Both the position numbers and the translations under genes were made by a program. A stretch of 54,219 nt of DNA from Rhizobiaceae bacterium (lineage in GTDB: Bacteria > Pseudomonadota > Alphaproteobacteria > Rhizobiales > Rhizobiaceae). How positions within the stretch are numbered: the stretch's first letter is position 1; the number at the start of each line of letters is the position of its first letter. The notes under the pieces were generated by a model. That model was not told the DNA's origin. It saw only the letters and a program-made list of their open reading frames with translations, and did no database searches. The DNA is taken from positions 1-54,219 of the forward strand of contig JANQMU010000040.1 in the NCBI GenBank assembly GCA_028279875.1. Reading direction: 5' to 3'. Below are positions 17,802 to 27,134 of this stretch, one piece after another.

Positions 17802-18700
17802 CCACGCGCCGACGCTTGCTGACGATCCTCGCCGGCGCCGCAGTCCTGCCGGTTGTCGGCGCCCGGGCCGCCAGGCCTCCGGCCCAGTGGCGCGGTATCG
17901 CGCTCGGGGCGCCGGCCCATATCGTGCTGGATCACCCGGACGCTGCCGATCTCATCCGCCAGTCCGTGGCTGAGATGCGCCGGCTGGAGGCGATCTTCAG
18001 CCTGTTCCGACCGGACGGTGATCTGTCGCGGCTCAACCGCGATGGAAGTCTCACCGAACCGGCTTTGGAACTTGTCGAACTGCTGTCGCTGTGCGCCGGT
18101 TTGAACCGGCGGACGGGCGGCGCGTTCGATCCGACCGTCCAGCCATTGTGGGCGCTCTATGCGGACCATTTCTCAAGGGGACGCCGACCAGACGACGCTC
18201 AGGTCGCCGGGGTCAGATCGACAACCGGCTGGGATAGGGTCGACTATGGCCCGCAGAAGATCGCCTATCGCCGGCCGGGTATGGCAATGACACTCAATGG
18301 TGTCGCCCAGGGCTTTATAGCCGACAAGGTCGCCGCCTTGCTGCGCCGGGCCGGTATCCGCAACGTTCTGGTCAATACGGGCGAGATTGCCGCGCTTGGG
18401 TTGGCGCCCGGCGGCGCGCCCTGGCAGATTGCCCTGCAGAGCACCGGCCACCCGGACATCCCATTATCGGACGCGGCGATTGCCACCTCCGCGCCATTGG
18501 GGACCACCTTCGATCACGACCAGAAGGCGGGCCATATCATCGATCCGCGAACCGGCTATCCCGGCGGTAAATGGTCGTCGGTCACGGTGATCTCCCGTTC
18601 GGCCGCCGAGGCCGACGGACTATCCACCGGATTCGTCCTGATGGACCGGCCGGATATCGAGGCGGCGCGCGGCGCCAGCAGGGTGTTGCTGAGCGGCTGA
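17798..18700 (+). CDS. nosX: NosX, ApbE-type flavin transferase
   Basis: 300 residues with a Tat-like signal (TTRRRLLTILAGAAVLP). The ApbE core is visible: RLEAIFSLFRPDGDLSRLN, LNGVAQGFIADKVAALL and NVLVNTGEIAALG. Enzymes of this family attach FMN covalently to Thr in SGATxT motifs, matching T167 of NosR in the same operon. Last gene of nosRZDFYLX; it ends 9 bases from a convergent gene. Confidence 0.93.
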   Translation: MTTRRRLLTILAGAAVLPVVGARAARPPAQWRGIALGAPAHIVLDHPDAADLIRQSVAEMRRLEAIFSLFRPDGDLSRLNRDGSLTEPALELVELLSLCAGLNRRTGGAFDPTVQPLWALYADHFSRGRRPDDAQVAGVRSTTGWDRVDYGPQKIAYRRPGMAMTLNGVAQGFIADKVAALLRRAGIRNVLVNTGEIAALGLAPGGAPWQIALQSTGHPDIPLSDAAIATSAPLGTTFDHDQKAGHIIDPRTGYPGGKWSSVTVISRSAAEADGLSTGFVLMDRPDIEAARGASRVLLSG

Positions 18701-18709
18701 TATCCGCCA

Positions 18710-19366
18710 TTACCGCCGTTCAACCGACAGCCCGGCCATAAGCGTGGCGACCTCCTCATCGCTGACCGGATCGAAATTGCGATAGAAAAACCCGACCGCA
18801 TGGAACGGATCCGGCGTTTCGAGACACAGGCAATCATCGATATCGTCGGCCATGGCCTCCAGCGTCGCAGCTGGGGCGACCGGAACGGCCAGGACAAGTT
18901 TTGCCGGTCCGGCCTGGCGCAAGGCCTTCAGGGCAACGCGGGCGGTGGCTCCGGTTGCGATCCCGTCATCGACGATGATTGCCGTTTTCCCGCTGATCGG
19001 AACCCGTTCCCGCCCGGCCAGGTAGAGCCCGCGTCGGCGGTCGATTTCCGCTAACTGCCTCTGCTTCTCCTGCTCGAACTGCGCATCGCTGATGTCCGCC
19101 TGACGCTGCACGTCCTCATTGACCACGCATTGCGGTGATGGACCGTCGACCACGGCGCCGAGCGCCAGTTCAGGCTGTCCCGGTGTTCCGATTTTGCGAA
19201 CCAGGACGAGGTCCATGGGAGCGTCAATCGCCCTGGCGATCTCGAAGGCGACGGGCACGCCGCCGCGCGGCAGGGCGAGCACCACCGGGTCCTGATAGCC
19301 CTTCCTGGCGATCTCGGCGGCAAGCGCGCGGCCCGCCTCGGTCCGGTCGGCGAAAATCCGGGTCAT
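18710..19366 (-). CDS. phosphoribosyltransferase-family protein
   Basis: 218 residues. The PRPP-binding loop is TAIIVDDGIATGATARVAL, and an upstream LALPRGGVPVAFEIA is typical of small PRTases often annotated as predicted phosphoribosyltransferases near stress genes. It starts at ATG 19366 with GAGGGAGG upstream. The base substrate is unknown. It is divergent from the cytochrome gene and converges on nosX with a 9-base gap. Confidence 0.85.
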   Translation of the reverse strand: MTRIFADRTEAGRALAAEIARKGYQDPVVLALPRGGVPVAFEIARAIDAPMDLVLVRKIGTPGQPELALGAVVDGPSPQCVVNEDVQRQADISDAQFEQEKQRQLAEIDRRRGLYLAGRERVPISGKTAIIVDDGIATGATARVALKALRQAGPAKLVLAVPVAPAATLEAMADDIDDCLCLETPDPFHAVGFFYRNFDPVSDEEVATLMAGLSVERR

Positions 19367-19395
19367 AAGCAGCCTCCCTCTGCGTTGCCGGCAAG

Positions 19396-19413
19396 AATGG
19401 CAAGCTTGCCATT
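19396..19413. promoter_or_regulatory. perfect 18-base palindrome between divergent genes
   Basis: AATGGCAAGCTTGCCATT is its own reverse complement. It lies 30 bases upstream of the phosphoribosyltransferase start and 115 bases upstream of the cytochrome start, so it is well placed as an operator. No matching regulator is evident nearby. Confidence 0.4.
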
Positions 19414-19527
19414 GTCAGGCAAGCCGGTCCGGCGCCCTTGACCGCGATCAATTGGATTGCGCTTCGGTGCTCTAAAAGTGAATGCTCAACGGCATCGCTA
19501 TCGGGCGAGACGAGGAGGATGGTGCAG

Positions 19528-19902
19528 ATGGCGGCGGCTTTGGTGAGGCAAACCGAAAGGGGATGGGCGCGAAGGCTGCTGCTTGCCGCTGCGGCCGTTC
19601 TGGCCTCCGGCGTTGTTTCCCTGCCGCCCTCCCATGCCGGAGAAGCCGCCAGGCGGGGCTATCATGTGGTCGAGCAATGGTGTCGGACCTGTCATCTACG
19701 GACCACGGACGCCGCCGATGCCGATATGGCGCCGCCTTTCGAGGCCATCGTCCTCAGACCCGGGCGTGACCGGTGGTATTTCCAGAAATTCCTGCTCGAA
19801 GATCATTTCCCGATGACGACCTACCGGCTGTTCGACAGCGAGAAAGCCGATGTCGTCGCTTATCTGCTGGCGTTGCAGGAGGACGCAGGGCGAACCGATT
19901 AA
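19528..19902 (+). CDS. small periplasmic c-type cytochrome
   Basis: 124 residues from ATG 19528, with GAGGAGG upstream at good distance. A signal peptide (ARRLLLAAAAVLASGVV) is followed by the heme-binding CRTCH, with a probable axial Met in the DHFPMTTYRL segment. A mono-heme class I cytochrome. Its closeness to nos suggests an electron donor to NosZ, which is inference. Its stop overlaps a convergent gene by 4 bases. Confidence 0.85.
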   Translation: MAAALVRQTERGWARRLLLAAAAVLASGVVSLPPSHAGEAARRGYHVVEQWCRTCHLRTTDAADADMAPPFEAIVLRPGRDRWYFQKFLLEDHFPMTTYRLFDSEKADVVAYLLALQEDAGRTD

Positions 19903-20894
19903 GCTGGCGGGGCAACCCGGGCCTGCAGGCCGATGATGCGATCGAACAGCGCATCGAGCGCCGCAGACGGTCTGCTCGCCGCGCTGCCGCCGCGGGCCAG
20001 CCAGTGCGCGTGGGGTTCGCGCATCAACACATCAAGGTCGCGTTCACAGGAAAACGCGCCGACAACGGATTTGATCTTGGTATTGTCGAACAGCACGGTG
20101 TAGGCCTTGTCGCCTTTCAGGAACCCTTCCCAGTCGGAGTGAAACCGCACCAGATTGTCGGTCGGCACATGGACAAGCTCAGGCGTTACGCCGATAGCCC
20201 GGCCAACGGCGCTGTAGATCGCATCCCAGGAATAGGCATGGTCCGATGTCAGGTGAAAGGCCTCGCCGAGCGACCCTGCGGCGCCGAAAAGCCGAACGAA
20301 TGGTGGCGCGAAATCCTCTGCGCGGGTCAGCGTCCACAGGGCCTTGCCGTCGCCCGGCACGATGACCGGCAGGCCGCGCAACATGCGCGATAGGGCTGCG
20401 TCGCCTTCGCCCATCGCCATCGGAAACTTCGTTCGGATCGTGTGGCTTGGCCGCACGATGGTGACCGGCAGGCGGTCCTGTTCCATGAGAACCCGCTCAC
20501 AGGCGGCCTTGCGGCGGCTGTAGAGCCAGAAGGGATTGTCGAGCGGCACGGCTTCGGTGATCGGCACGTCGACAACCGGTTTTCGATAGGCCGAGGCCGA
20601 TGAAATGAAGATATATTGCGCCGTCTTGCCGGCAAAGAGGTCGATGTCGCGGGCTGCCTGTTGCGGCTCGAAGACAAGGAACTGGCATACAACGTCATAG
20701 TGTCCGGCGGCTGCGGCCGCATAGGATGCATCATCATCAAAGTTGCCGGTCATCCGGGTCACCGAAAACGGCAGCGAACCGTCGGACGCACCACGGTTCA
20801 AGACCGTCACCGCGTGGCCGGCGGCGACCGCTTCGAAAACACAGGGCAGGGAAATCTGCCCGGTTCCGCCGATGAAAAGAACGCGTAGGGGCAT
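19899..20894 (-). CDS. NAD-dependent epimerase/dehydratase (extended SDR)
   Basis: 331 residues. N-terminal Rossmann motif VLFIGGTGQIS (GxxGxxS/G), catalytic YSRRK (YxxxK) with the Ser in ISSASAYRK. It resembles sugar-nucleotide or sugar epimerases. It is divergent from the ThuA and Gfo/Idh genes, which suggests a shared sugar pathway, but the substrate cannot be told. Confidence 0.85.
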   Translation of the reverse strand: MPLRVLFIGGTGQISLPCVFEAVAAGHAVTVLNRGASDGSLPFSVTRMTGNFDDDASYAAAAAGHYDVVCQFLVFEPQQAARDIDLFAGKTAQYIFISSASAYRKPVVDVPITEAVPLDNPFWLYSRRKAACERVLMEQDRLPVTIVRPSHTIRTKFPMAMGEGDAALSRMLRGLPVIVPGDGKALWTLTRAEDFAPPFVRLFGAAGSLGEAFHLTSDHAYSWDAIYSAVGRAIGVTPELVHVPTDNLVRFHSDWEGFLKGDKAYTVLFDNTKIKSVVGAFSCERDLDVLMREPHAHWLARGGSAASRPSAALDALFDRIIGLQARVAPPA

Positions 20895-21155
20895 CGGTCA
20901 TCCGATATCGGAGCATCTGCTCCCCACCAGTGGAGGATCAAGGATCACAGGTCAAGACAGCCACCATGCATGATGGGCACAGAGCGGTGATCAACGGTCT
21001 TGCAACACCTCCCATAGGCAGCTATGAGGCATCGAACGGCCATTTTCCGCATTCAGGCGGAAAAGCCGCTTTGGCTCGCACGGTCCGCGCGGGCGACGGG
21101 AATTCCTATTGCACAATCCGCTTCAGCCCCGAATATCGTCCGGGAGGATTTCGAA

Positions 21156-21941
21156 ATGACGACCAAGGTTATTGTGTGGGGTGAGAACGTCCACGAGAAC
21201 AAGAACGAGACCGTTCGGGCGATCTATCCTTCGGGCATGCATGACTGCATTGCAGCAGCGCTCAATGGCGATCCGGATATCATTGCCGAAACGGCCACGC
21301 TGCAGGACAGTGAGCACGGCCTGTCATCTGAAAGGCTGGACGGGACCGACGTCCTCGTCTGGTGGGGGCATGCCGCGCATGGGGACGTCGATGACACCGT
21401 CGTCGAGCGCGTGGTCGAGCATGTCTGGCACGGAATGGGACTGATCGTGCTGCATTCCGCGCATTTTGCCAAAGTGTTCAAGCGGCTGATGGGAACACCC
21501 TGCAACCTGACCTGGCGGGAAGCCGGCGAGCGCGAGCGGCTCTGGGTGACAGCACCGGGCCACCCGATCGCCGCTGGCCTGCCGGACCATTTCGAACTGG
21601 AACATGAAGAAATGTATGGCGAGCCTTTCGGTGTCCCGGAGCCGCTGGAAACGGTGTTCATCAGCTGGTTCCAGGGCGGCGAGGCGTTCCGTTCCGGACT
21701 GACCTATCGGCGCGGTGCCGGCAGCATTTTCTATTTTCGCCCGGGTCATGAGACCTATCCGACCTATCATGACGCTAACGTCCAGCTGGTTCTGAAAAAC
21801 GCAGTCAAATGGGCGCATTCCAGCCGGTTGGCCAACGGCATCGCGACCGCCGCGCCGAGCCGGCCAGCCGCGCAGGCGCTGGAGCCGGTCCAGCAACGCG
21901 GCCCGAAATTGCACAGGGACGGCGAAGACGGATTTCGCTGA
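21156..21941 (+). CDS. ThuA-domain protein
   Basis: 261 residues from ATG 21156, with GGGAGGAT upstream; the frame is open upstream but without a ribosome site. [18 protein letters not shown] and the [14 protein letters not shown] block match the ThuA (trehalose utilisation) fold, a class I glutamine amidotransferase-like domain. Members accompany Gfo/Idh/MocA dehydrogenases in disaccharide conversion, as here with a 28-base gap. Confidence 0.88.
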   Translation: MTTKVIVWGENVHENKNETVRAIYPSGMHDCIAAALNGDPDIIAETATLQDSEHGLSSERLDGTDVLVWWGHAAHGDVDDTVVERVVEHVWHGMGLIVLHSAHFAKVFKRLMGTPCNLTWREAGERERLWVTAPGHPIAAGLPDHFELEHEEMYGEPFGVPEPLETVFISWFQGGEAFRSGLTYRRGAGSIFYFRPGHETYPTYHDANVQLVLKNAVKWAHSSRLANGIATAAPSRPAAQALEPVQQRGPKLHRDGEDGFR

Positions 21942-21969
21942 ACACCATCTGGAATCGATCGGAAAACCA

Positions 21970-23049
21970 ATGACCAAGTCTCCCACGCGTCTGCTGATCC
22001 TGGGGACCGGAAACATGGCCCGCGCCCATGTCGAAGCCTTCGAAACGATCGATGGTATCGACATTGTTGCCGCCGTCGACATGGACCCGGACCGATTGAA
22101 GGCTTTCTGCCGCGCGCACGATATCGCGCAGGCCTTTGACTCGCTCGATGCCGCGCTCGCCTGGGGGGCGTTCGACGCGGTGTCCAATGTCACCCCCGAC
22201 CGGACCCACCATCCGACGACGATGCGGCTGATTGCGGCGGGAAAACATGTGCTGTGCGAAAAGCCGCTGGCCGACAACTATCCGCACGCCGCCGAGATGG
22301 CGCGCGCCGCCGGGCAGGCGGGCATCGTCAACATGGTCAATCTGAGCTACCGTAATCTGGCCTCCATGCAGGCGGCGCGTCGTCTGATCGCCGAGGGGAA
22401 AATCGGAACCGTCCGGCATTTCGAGGCCTCCTATCTGCAGAGCTGGCTCACCCAGCCCCTATGGGGCGACTGGAAGACTGACCCGACATGGCTCTGGCGG
22501 CTGTCCACCGCCCACGGGTCCGGCGGCGTATTGGGCGATGTCGGGATCCATATTCTCGATTACGCCACCTATGTGATGGACCGGGAACCCGAAAACGTAT
22601 CCTGCCGGCTGAAGACGTTCCCGAAGGCGCCGGATGGACGGATCGGAGAGTTCGTTCTCGACGCCAATGACAGTTTCACCATGCAATTGGAGCTGGACGG
22701 CGGCGCGCTGGGCGTGATCCATGCGACCCGCTTTGCATCCGGACATATCAACGATCTGCGCCTCCGGGTCTGGGGCGACCGGGGCGGGCTGGAAGTGGCG
22801 CTCGAACACAATGTCGAACGCCTGAAGATCTGCGGCACGGCCGATCTCGAAAAGCCGGTCTGGCGCGATGTCGCCTTTGCGCCGACGGACAGCATCTACC
22901 GGCGGTTTGGCCGCGCGCTCGGTGACGGCACCGCCGCGGAGCCGGATTTCAACCGCGGCGCGGCGCTTCAAAAGATACTCGATCTTGCCATGGAGTCGGA
23001 CCGTGCCGATGGTGCGTTCCTGGTCCCGCCGGGCCGTGACACGGGCTGA
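21970..23049 (+). CDS. Gfo/Idh/MocA-family oxidoreductase
   Basis: 359 residues. The NAD(P)-binding fold starts LLILGTGNMARAHVEAF, and the signature CEKPLADNY carries the E-K-P motif. The C-terminal alpha/beta domain has GGVLGDVGIHILDYA with the conserved Asp/His. It likely oxidises or reduces a sugar or inositol-type substrate together with the ThuA protein upstream. Confidence 0.92.
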   Translation: MTKSPTRLLILGTGNMARAHVEAFETIDGIDIVAAVDMDPDRLKAFCRAHDIAQAFDSLDAALAWGAFDAVSNVTPDRTHHPTTMRLIAAGKHVLCEKPLADNYPHAAEMARAAGQAGIVNMVNLSYRNLASMQAARRLIAEGKIGTVRHFEASYLQSWLTQPLWGDWKTDPTWLWRLSTAHGSGGVLGDVGIHILDYATYVMDREPENVSCRLKTFPKAPDGRIGEFVLDANDSFTMQLELDGGALGVIHATRFASGHINDLRLRVWGDRGGLEVALEHNVERLKICGTADLEKPVWRDVAFAPTDSIYRRFGRALGDGTAAEPDFNRGAALQKILDLAMESDRADGAFLVPPGRDTG

Positions 23050-23098
23050 GGGTTTAAAAGGAGCCCGCTAAACACTAAATAGCGGATAGGAGGGGGAA

Positions 23099-23143
23099 AT
23101 GACCGCCGGCCCGTTTATCTTGTCGGCCTTGACCCGGACGTGA
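23099..23143 (+). CDS. candidate 14-residue leader ORF
   Basis: ATG 23099 follows GGAGGGGG at good spacing and encodes MTAGPFILSALTRT before a TGA at 23141-23143. It precedes the DUF3307-like gene by ~100 bases. Its stop lies in the loop of a small perfect hairpin (23133-23149), an arrangement seen in attenuators. No coding evidence beyond that. Confidence 0.25.
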   Translation: MTAGPFILSALTRT

Positions 23144-23149
23144 TCCGGG
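23133..23149 (+). terminator. small stem-loop overlapping leader ORF stop
   Basis: CCCGGA (23133-23138) and TCCGGG (23144-23149) form a perfect 6-base stem with a 5-base loop. The following sequence CCTGTTTCGTTC is only weakly T-rich. It could be an attenuator or the end of the Gfo/Idh transcript. Confidence 0.3.
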
Positions 23150-23245
23150 CCTGTTTCGTTCAATTTCAATTGACCGTGAACGTCCGACAATTCATGTTGC
23201 CCCCTGTAAACGGGACTGGGCGATTGAAGGGTATCAGTTAAAAAT

Positions 23246-23629
23246 ATGGACTACGTGTTTCTTTGGGCGCTCATCGGCCTTCAGGTCAAACACTTCGTGG
23301 CCGATTACGCCCTTCAATGGCCGTCAATGATCGCCGACAAATGCCATCTCAACCGCATTGGCGGTTACGTGCATGCCGGAATTCACATTGTCCTGACATT
23401 GCCGATCCTCGTCCTGTGCGGCCTGTCGGCCGCGACCGTCGCTGTCGTGCTGGTTCTGGAGTTCGTGGTTCACTACGCGATCGATTACGCCAAGGGATGT
23501 TACGACTGCGCCCACAAGCCGGACATGTACACTCGCCACTACTGGGTATTGCACGGCGCCGACCAACTGGTGCATCAGATGACCTATGTGGCCATCCTTG
23601 CCATCATCATGGCCTATACAGTCGGCTGA
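23246..23629 (+). CDS. DUF3307-like small membrane protein
   Basis: 127 residues with three or four hydrophobic helices. The N-terminal HFVADYALQW and a central HYAIDYAK are typical of the DUF3307 membrane family, whose function is not known. Histidines and aspartates in membrane segments suggest ion or metal handling, which is speculation. It converges on the cNMP-domain gene with a 9-base gap. Confidence 0.65.
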   Translation: MDYVFLWALIGLQVKHFVADYALQWPSMIADKCHLNRIGGYVHAGIHIVLTLPILVLCGLSAATVAVVLVLEFVVHYAIDYAKGCYDCAHKPDMYTRHYWVLHGADQLVHQMTYVAILAIIMAYTVG

Positions 23630-23638
23630 CCGCTCAGC

Positions 23639-24097
23639 TCAGGCACCTTTGCGGTCGAGTTCATTGGCGAGGTCGGATGTGGTCCGGGCAAGGCGTCGGG
23701 CCAGTTCGCGGATAACTTCCACAGCGACATCCGGAAACTCGCCGATCAGCTCCATCAGGTTTTCGCGCTTCAGTTCCAGCACCGTCAATTGGCCTTGCGC
23801 GCGCACCGAGGCGGTGCGTGGCACGTCACAGAAAGCCGAGATTTCGCCGAACAGCGCATTGGTGCCGAGTTGCGCCACCACCACCTGCTGCCCGCCGCTT
23901 TCCGACAGGATATCCGCGCTGCCGCCGACGATCAGATAGGCCGATGTCCCGTTCGACCCCTGCGAAAACACCAGTTCGCCGTCGTCGAACATGACCTGAT
24001 TGGCTGTATAGGCGACCAGTTTGAGCTTGGCGGGATCCACGCTTTCAAACAGCGGAACCTTGCGCAACATGGCTACATCGTCATTCAGCGTACTCAT
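23639..24097 (-). CDS. cyclic-nucleotide-binding domain protein
   Basis: 152 residues, start ATG 24097 with CAGGAGAC upstream; the longer frame on this strand is not coding. A single CRP-type beta-roll is seen: FSQGSNGTSAYLIVGGSADIL and the phosphate-binding cassette FGEISAFCDVPRTASVRA with its conserved Glu and Arg, followed by a C-terminal helix. There is no DNA-binding domain. The gene lies 29 bases downstream of a degenerate ABC gene and is probably co-expressed as a regulatory partner. Confidence 0.85.
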   Translation of the reverse strand: MSTLNDDVAMLRKVPLFESVDPAKLKLVAYTANQVMFDDGELVFSQGSNGTSAYLIVGGSADILSESGGQQVVVAQLGTNALFGEISAFCDVPRTASVRAQGQLTVLELKRENLMELIGEFPDVAVEVIRELARRLARTTSDLANELDRKGA

Positions 24098-24126
24098 TGG
24101 TTGTCTCCTGCCTGGGTCATGTCGCC

Positions 24127-26874
24127 CTAACTCGCACTGGTTTCGAGGCGCGCCGCCACCTTTTCCGGGGTGCCTTCGACGGTAATTCTGCCATCCGCCA
24201 TTGCTATGACACGGTCGAAACGATCCAGCGCATTGGTGTCGAGCGGCACGCATATGACACCCATCTGACGACCTTCGGGACCCATGCCGAGATCCAGCAC
24301 ATTGTCCAGGATTTGCGTCCGTTCCGCCGGATCGAGCGCCGACAGCGCGCGATTGATGATGACGATATCCGGCTGCTTGAGCAAGGCCCGCGCCAGTTTC
24401 AGCTTCTGCGCCTGGTTGGTTGTCAGGTTGCGTCCGCCGGTCCCGACGTCGAAGGAAAGGCCGATAAGGAACACGGAATCGGAAACACCGCTCGTCTCCA
24501 GTAAGGTCTTGATCGCCTTGAGAACGCGCTCGCGCGCGCCGACCCGGCGGGCGTCGATCCGTCCGAACAGGATGTTGTCGAGAAGCGTCAGCGACGGGTT
24601 GAAGCTGTCCGGATCGTGGAACGAAATCGCCGTGCTGCCGTCTTTTTCCAGGGCATTGCGCAAGGTGGTGCGCGTTTTCAAAAGCTGCTCCTGCAGACCG
24701 TCGTCCAGCAGGCCGAAGCGTGTCTCGGCCTCGCAATAGTCGAAGGCCATGCCCAGCATGGCCTGAACGTCCTCCTCGTCGGCGGTGGCGGCGGTCTTGT
24801 CGGCCAGTTTTTCAAGCTCCTCCTTCATCCACGTCAGGCGTTCCGGAGACGGTCCACCAGAGCGTTGCAGAAGCATGCTGTCTTCCGCGAGGTCACCGAA
24901 CAGTTCGACATTGTTGCGGGCGATTCCCAGTCCCATATCGTATAGCGGTGCCACCAGGCCGGCTTCCTCGAGGGTCTTGCGCAGCAGCGCGTTCGAAGGC
25001 AGGTTTTCCGCTTCGAAACTCGGATCGACCGCGGTGCCGAAAATCAGGTTCTCGCCGATCGTCAACTGGTGGCTGTAGCGGTCCGGATCGAAGAACTCGA
25101 CGGCGCCGTCGATCTTCACATCCGTCTGTCCACTGGCAAGCTGCCGGCGCGCATCCATGACGCTGGCGATGATGTCGCTGTCGGCCTTTTCGTCGACGCG
25201 CCGCAGCAGGCCGAATTCCAGCACATCTTCGTAGAGGCCGACACAACGCATGATCTTGAGGACGCGCGGCGCCAGCGTCTCATCCGGCCAGGGTTCCTTG
25301 ACGTCGAAATTGTCGAACTCCTCGTTGACGTCGGGTTTCTTTCCGAGTTCGGCCTCGTGCACCACGAAATCGGCGCTGGAGGAGGTGTCGCGCAGGACCG
25401 GCGCGGAATCGCCCTCGAAGGGCAGCGTGTCGGCCAGCATGGTCTTGATCATCCCGCCGGAAAAATAGGTGCCGCTGTCGGCATAGCCGACCCGCTGGCC
25501 GGTAAGTGCCTCCGGCAGCGTTTCGAGCTGCTTGTCGTCCAGCGTGATGTTTCCGGACGCCGACTGCAGGAGCCGAGCCAGCGATTCGGCCACCTGTTCG
25601 GCGCCTGAATCCGCCGGGCCGACAATCGCCACGGCTTCATGGCGTGACAGGGTTCCCGAGAACTCCTGGATGACCAGCTGGCCCGAAGAATCGAGAACAG
25701 CCAGCCCGTGCACGCCATAGCCGTCCTTGATCGGCGCCGGCCGCTGCTCCGGTTTTTCCTGCCGCTCGGCCGGTGTGACCTCGGTTGCGGCGAAATCCTC
25801 GATCGCCTGCTCATAGAGGATCTGGTTCAAGAGCCGCTGCTGGTCCCAGTCGATGATCCCCTTGATCGGTGCCGGCAGGTCCTTGTAAGCGGCGATGGAC
25901 GCCACCAGCGCGCCGAGATCCATGCGGCCGGTGATCACCAGATAACCGCCGATCAGGTAAAACAGGAACGCCAGCAACTGAATGAGGAAGTTGTTCAGGA
26001 ACTTGACCTGAAACTTGCGCTGGTAGAGCTCGAACCGGATGGCCAGGATGTTGCGCAGCATGTCCCAGATATTGGACCGGGCGCGGTTGGAGATCCCATG
26101 AAGATGAACATCGTCCATGCCCTGGACATATTCGCCGATGCGGCCGGACAGCCGTCGCGCCGCCCGCTGCCGCGCCCGGCCGAGTTCCAGCAGCCGCCGC
26201 CGCAGCCGCGGAATGATCCACGCCTGAAACAGCACGATGCCCAGCGTGATCGCCCCGAACATGATGCTTTGCAAAAACAGAAACAGCAGGCCGGTGATCG
26301 CCTGCGCGCCCAGAAAGATCGGCATCGAAAACGCGTCGCCGAAAAACAGGCCTAGCGGCTCCACCTCGTCCTTGATGGCGCTGGTGACCTCGGACGGCTT
26401 GACCTGGCGGACCTTGGAGATCGGATAGCGCAACACCCGGTCGAACAGCTCATAGCGAAGGCGGCGCAAAAGTCGTTCGCCCATCTTCCCCTTGTAGGTG
26501 TTGATATAGAGCTTGAACCAGCCATTCAGAGCGACGGCGACCAGGAAGGCGAAGCACAGCGCCACCAGCATCGATTGCCGTTCCAGTTCAAATCCACCGA
26601 ACAGGCTGATCGACTGCCCGAAGAAAAAGTTGGAAAACGGAAGGTCGAAGGCGAGGAACGGCTGGGTTGCATCCGGGGTCTCGTAGCCGATGCCCTGGAT
26701 GGGCCCGTTGACCACGAGCTTCGGCAATTGCAGCATCTGGAAATAGACCGGCATCGACACCAGAACGACGATGAAAACCCAGATCTGCTGTTTGCGTGAA
26801 TGCCGCCAGATAAAAGGAAGTAGTTTACGCTCCAAGGTGACTCTCGCTGTTCGACGTCCCATCCGGGATTTCAC
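24127..26874 (-). CDS. ABC exporter-like protein with degenerate ATPase motifs
   Basis: 915 residues. The N-terminal ~350 residues are an ABC exporter-type membrane domain (several helices between ~30 and 315). The C-terminal part resembles a nucleotide-binding domain but every catalytic motif is altered: the P-loop is GPADSGAEQ (419-427, no GKS/T), the signature is LTTNQ (817-821), Walker B is DIVIINRA (no Asp-Glu), and the switch His is absent from CVPLDT. The Walker A and signature regions are separated by ~390 residues, far more than usual. Two related segments (LTIGENLIFG ~605, LTLLDNILFG ~763) suggest an internal duplication. It probably does not hydrolyse ATP by itself. The partner is the downstream cNMP-domain protein. 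Confidence 0.82.
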   Translation of the reverse strand: MKSRMGRRTARVTLERKLLPFIWRHSRKQQIWVFIVVLVSMPVYFQMLQLPKLVVNGPIQGIGYETPDATQPFLAFDLPFSNFFFGQSISLFGGFELERQSMLVALCFAFLVAVALNGWFKLYINTYKGKMGERLLRRLRYELFDRVLRYPISKVRQVKPSEVTSAIKDEVEPLGLFFGDAFSMPIFLGAQAITGLLFLFLQSIMFGAITLGIVLFQAWIIPRLRRRLLELGRARQRAARRLSGRIGEYVQGMDDVHLHGISNRARSNIWDMLRNILAIRFELYQRKFQVKFLNNFLIQLLAFLFYLIGGYLVITGRMDLGALVASIAAYKDLPAPIKGIIDWDQQRLLNQILYEQAIEDFAATEVTPAERQEKPEQRPAPIKDGYGVHGLAVLDSSGQLVIQEFSGTLSRHEAVAIVGPADSGAEQVAESLARLLQSASGNITLDDKQLETLPEALTGQRVGYADSGTYFSGGMIKTMLADTLPFEGDSAPVLRDTSSSADFVVHEAELGKKPDVNEEFDNFDVKEPWPDETLAPRVLKIMRCVGLYEDVLEFGLLRRVDEKADSDIIASVMDARRQLASGQTDVKIDGAVEFFDPDRYSHQLTIGENLIFGTAVDPSFEAENLPSNALLRKTLEEAGLVAPLYDMGLGIARNNVELFGDLAEDSMLLQRSGGPSPERLTWMKEELEKLADKTAATADEEDVQAMLGMAFDYCEAETRFGLLDDGLQEQLLKTRTTLRNALEKDGSTAISFHDPDSFNPSLTLLDNILFGRIDARRVGARERVLKAIKTLLETSGVSDSVFLIGLSFDVGTGGRNLTTNQAQKLKLARALLKQPDIVIINRALSALDPAERTQILDNVLDLGMGPEGRQMGVICVPLDTNALDRFDRVIAMADGRITVEGTPEKVAARLETSAS

Positions 26875-27134
26875 AAGTGGACACCGTAAAACGGCACATT
26901 CCCGAAAAATGTGCAGACATTTCCGATTCCCTCATCCCCGTCGCCATGACCCTTCAACGATGACCGGTTCCTGTCAAGTGCGCCGTGGCCACGGCGGCCG
27001 TGAAACTGGAGAATATGCGGGCCCGTCGGCAACCACAATTCCGACAAAGGGACACCGCACATTTGCCCGGATGGGAAATCACGAACCGTGCGCTATCTAC
27101 TGATTGGCACAACCGTCAACCCCGGGAGCCCCCC

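Noticed and set aside
24098..24736. Upstream extension of the cNMP-domain frame
   Set aside because: Overlaps the end of the ABC-like gene in another frame with no domain; ATG 24097 has a proper ribosome site.
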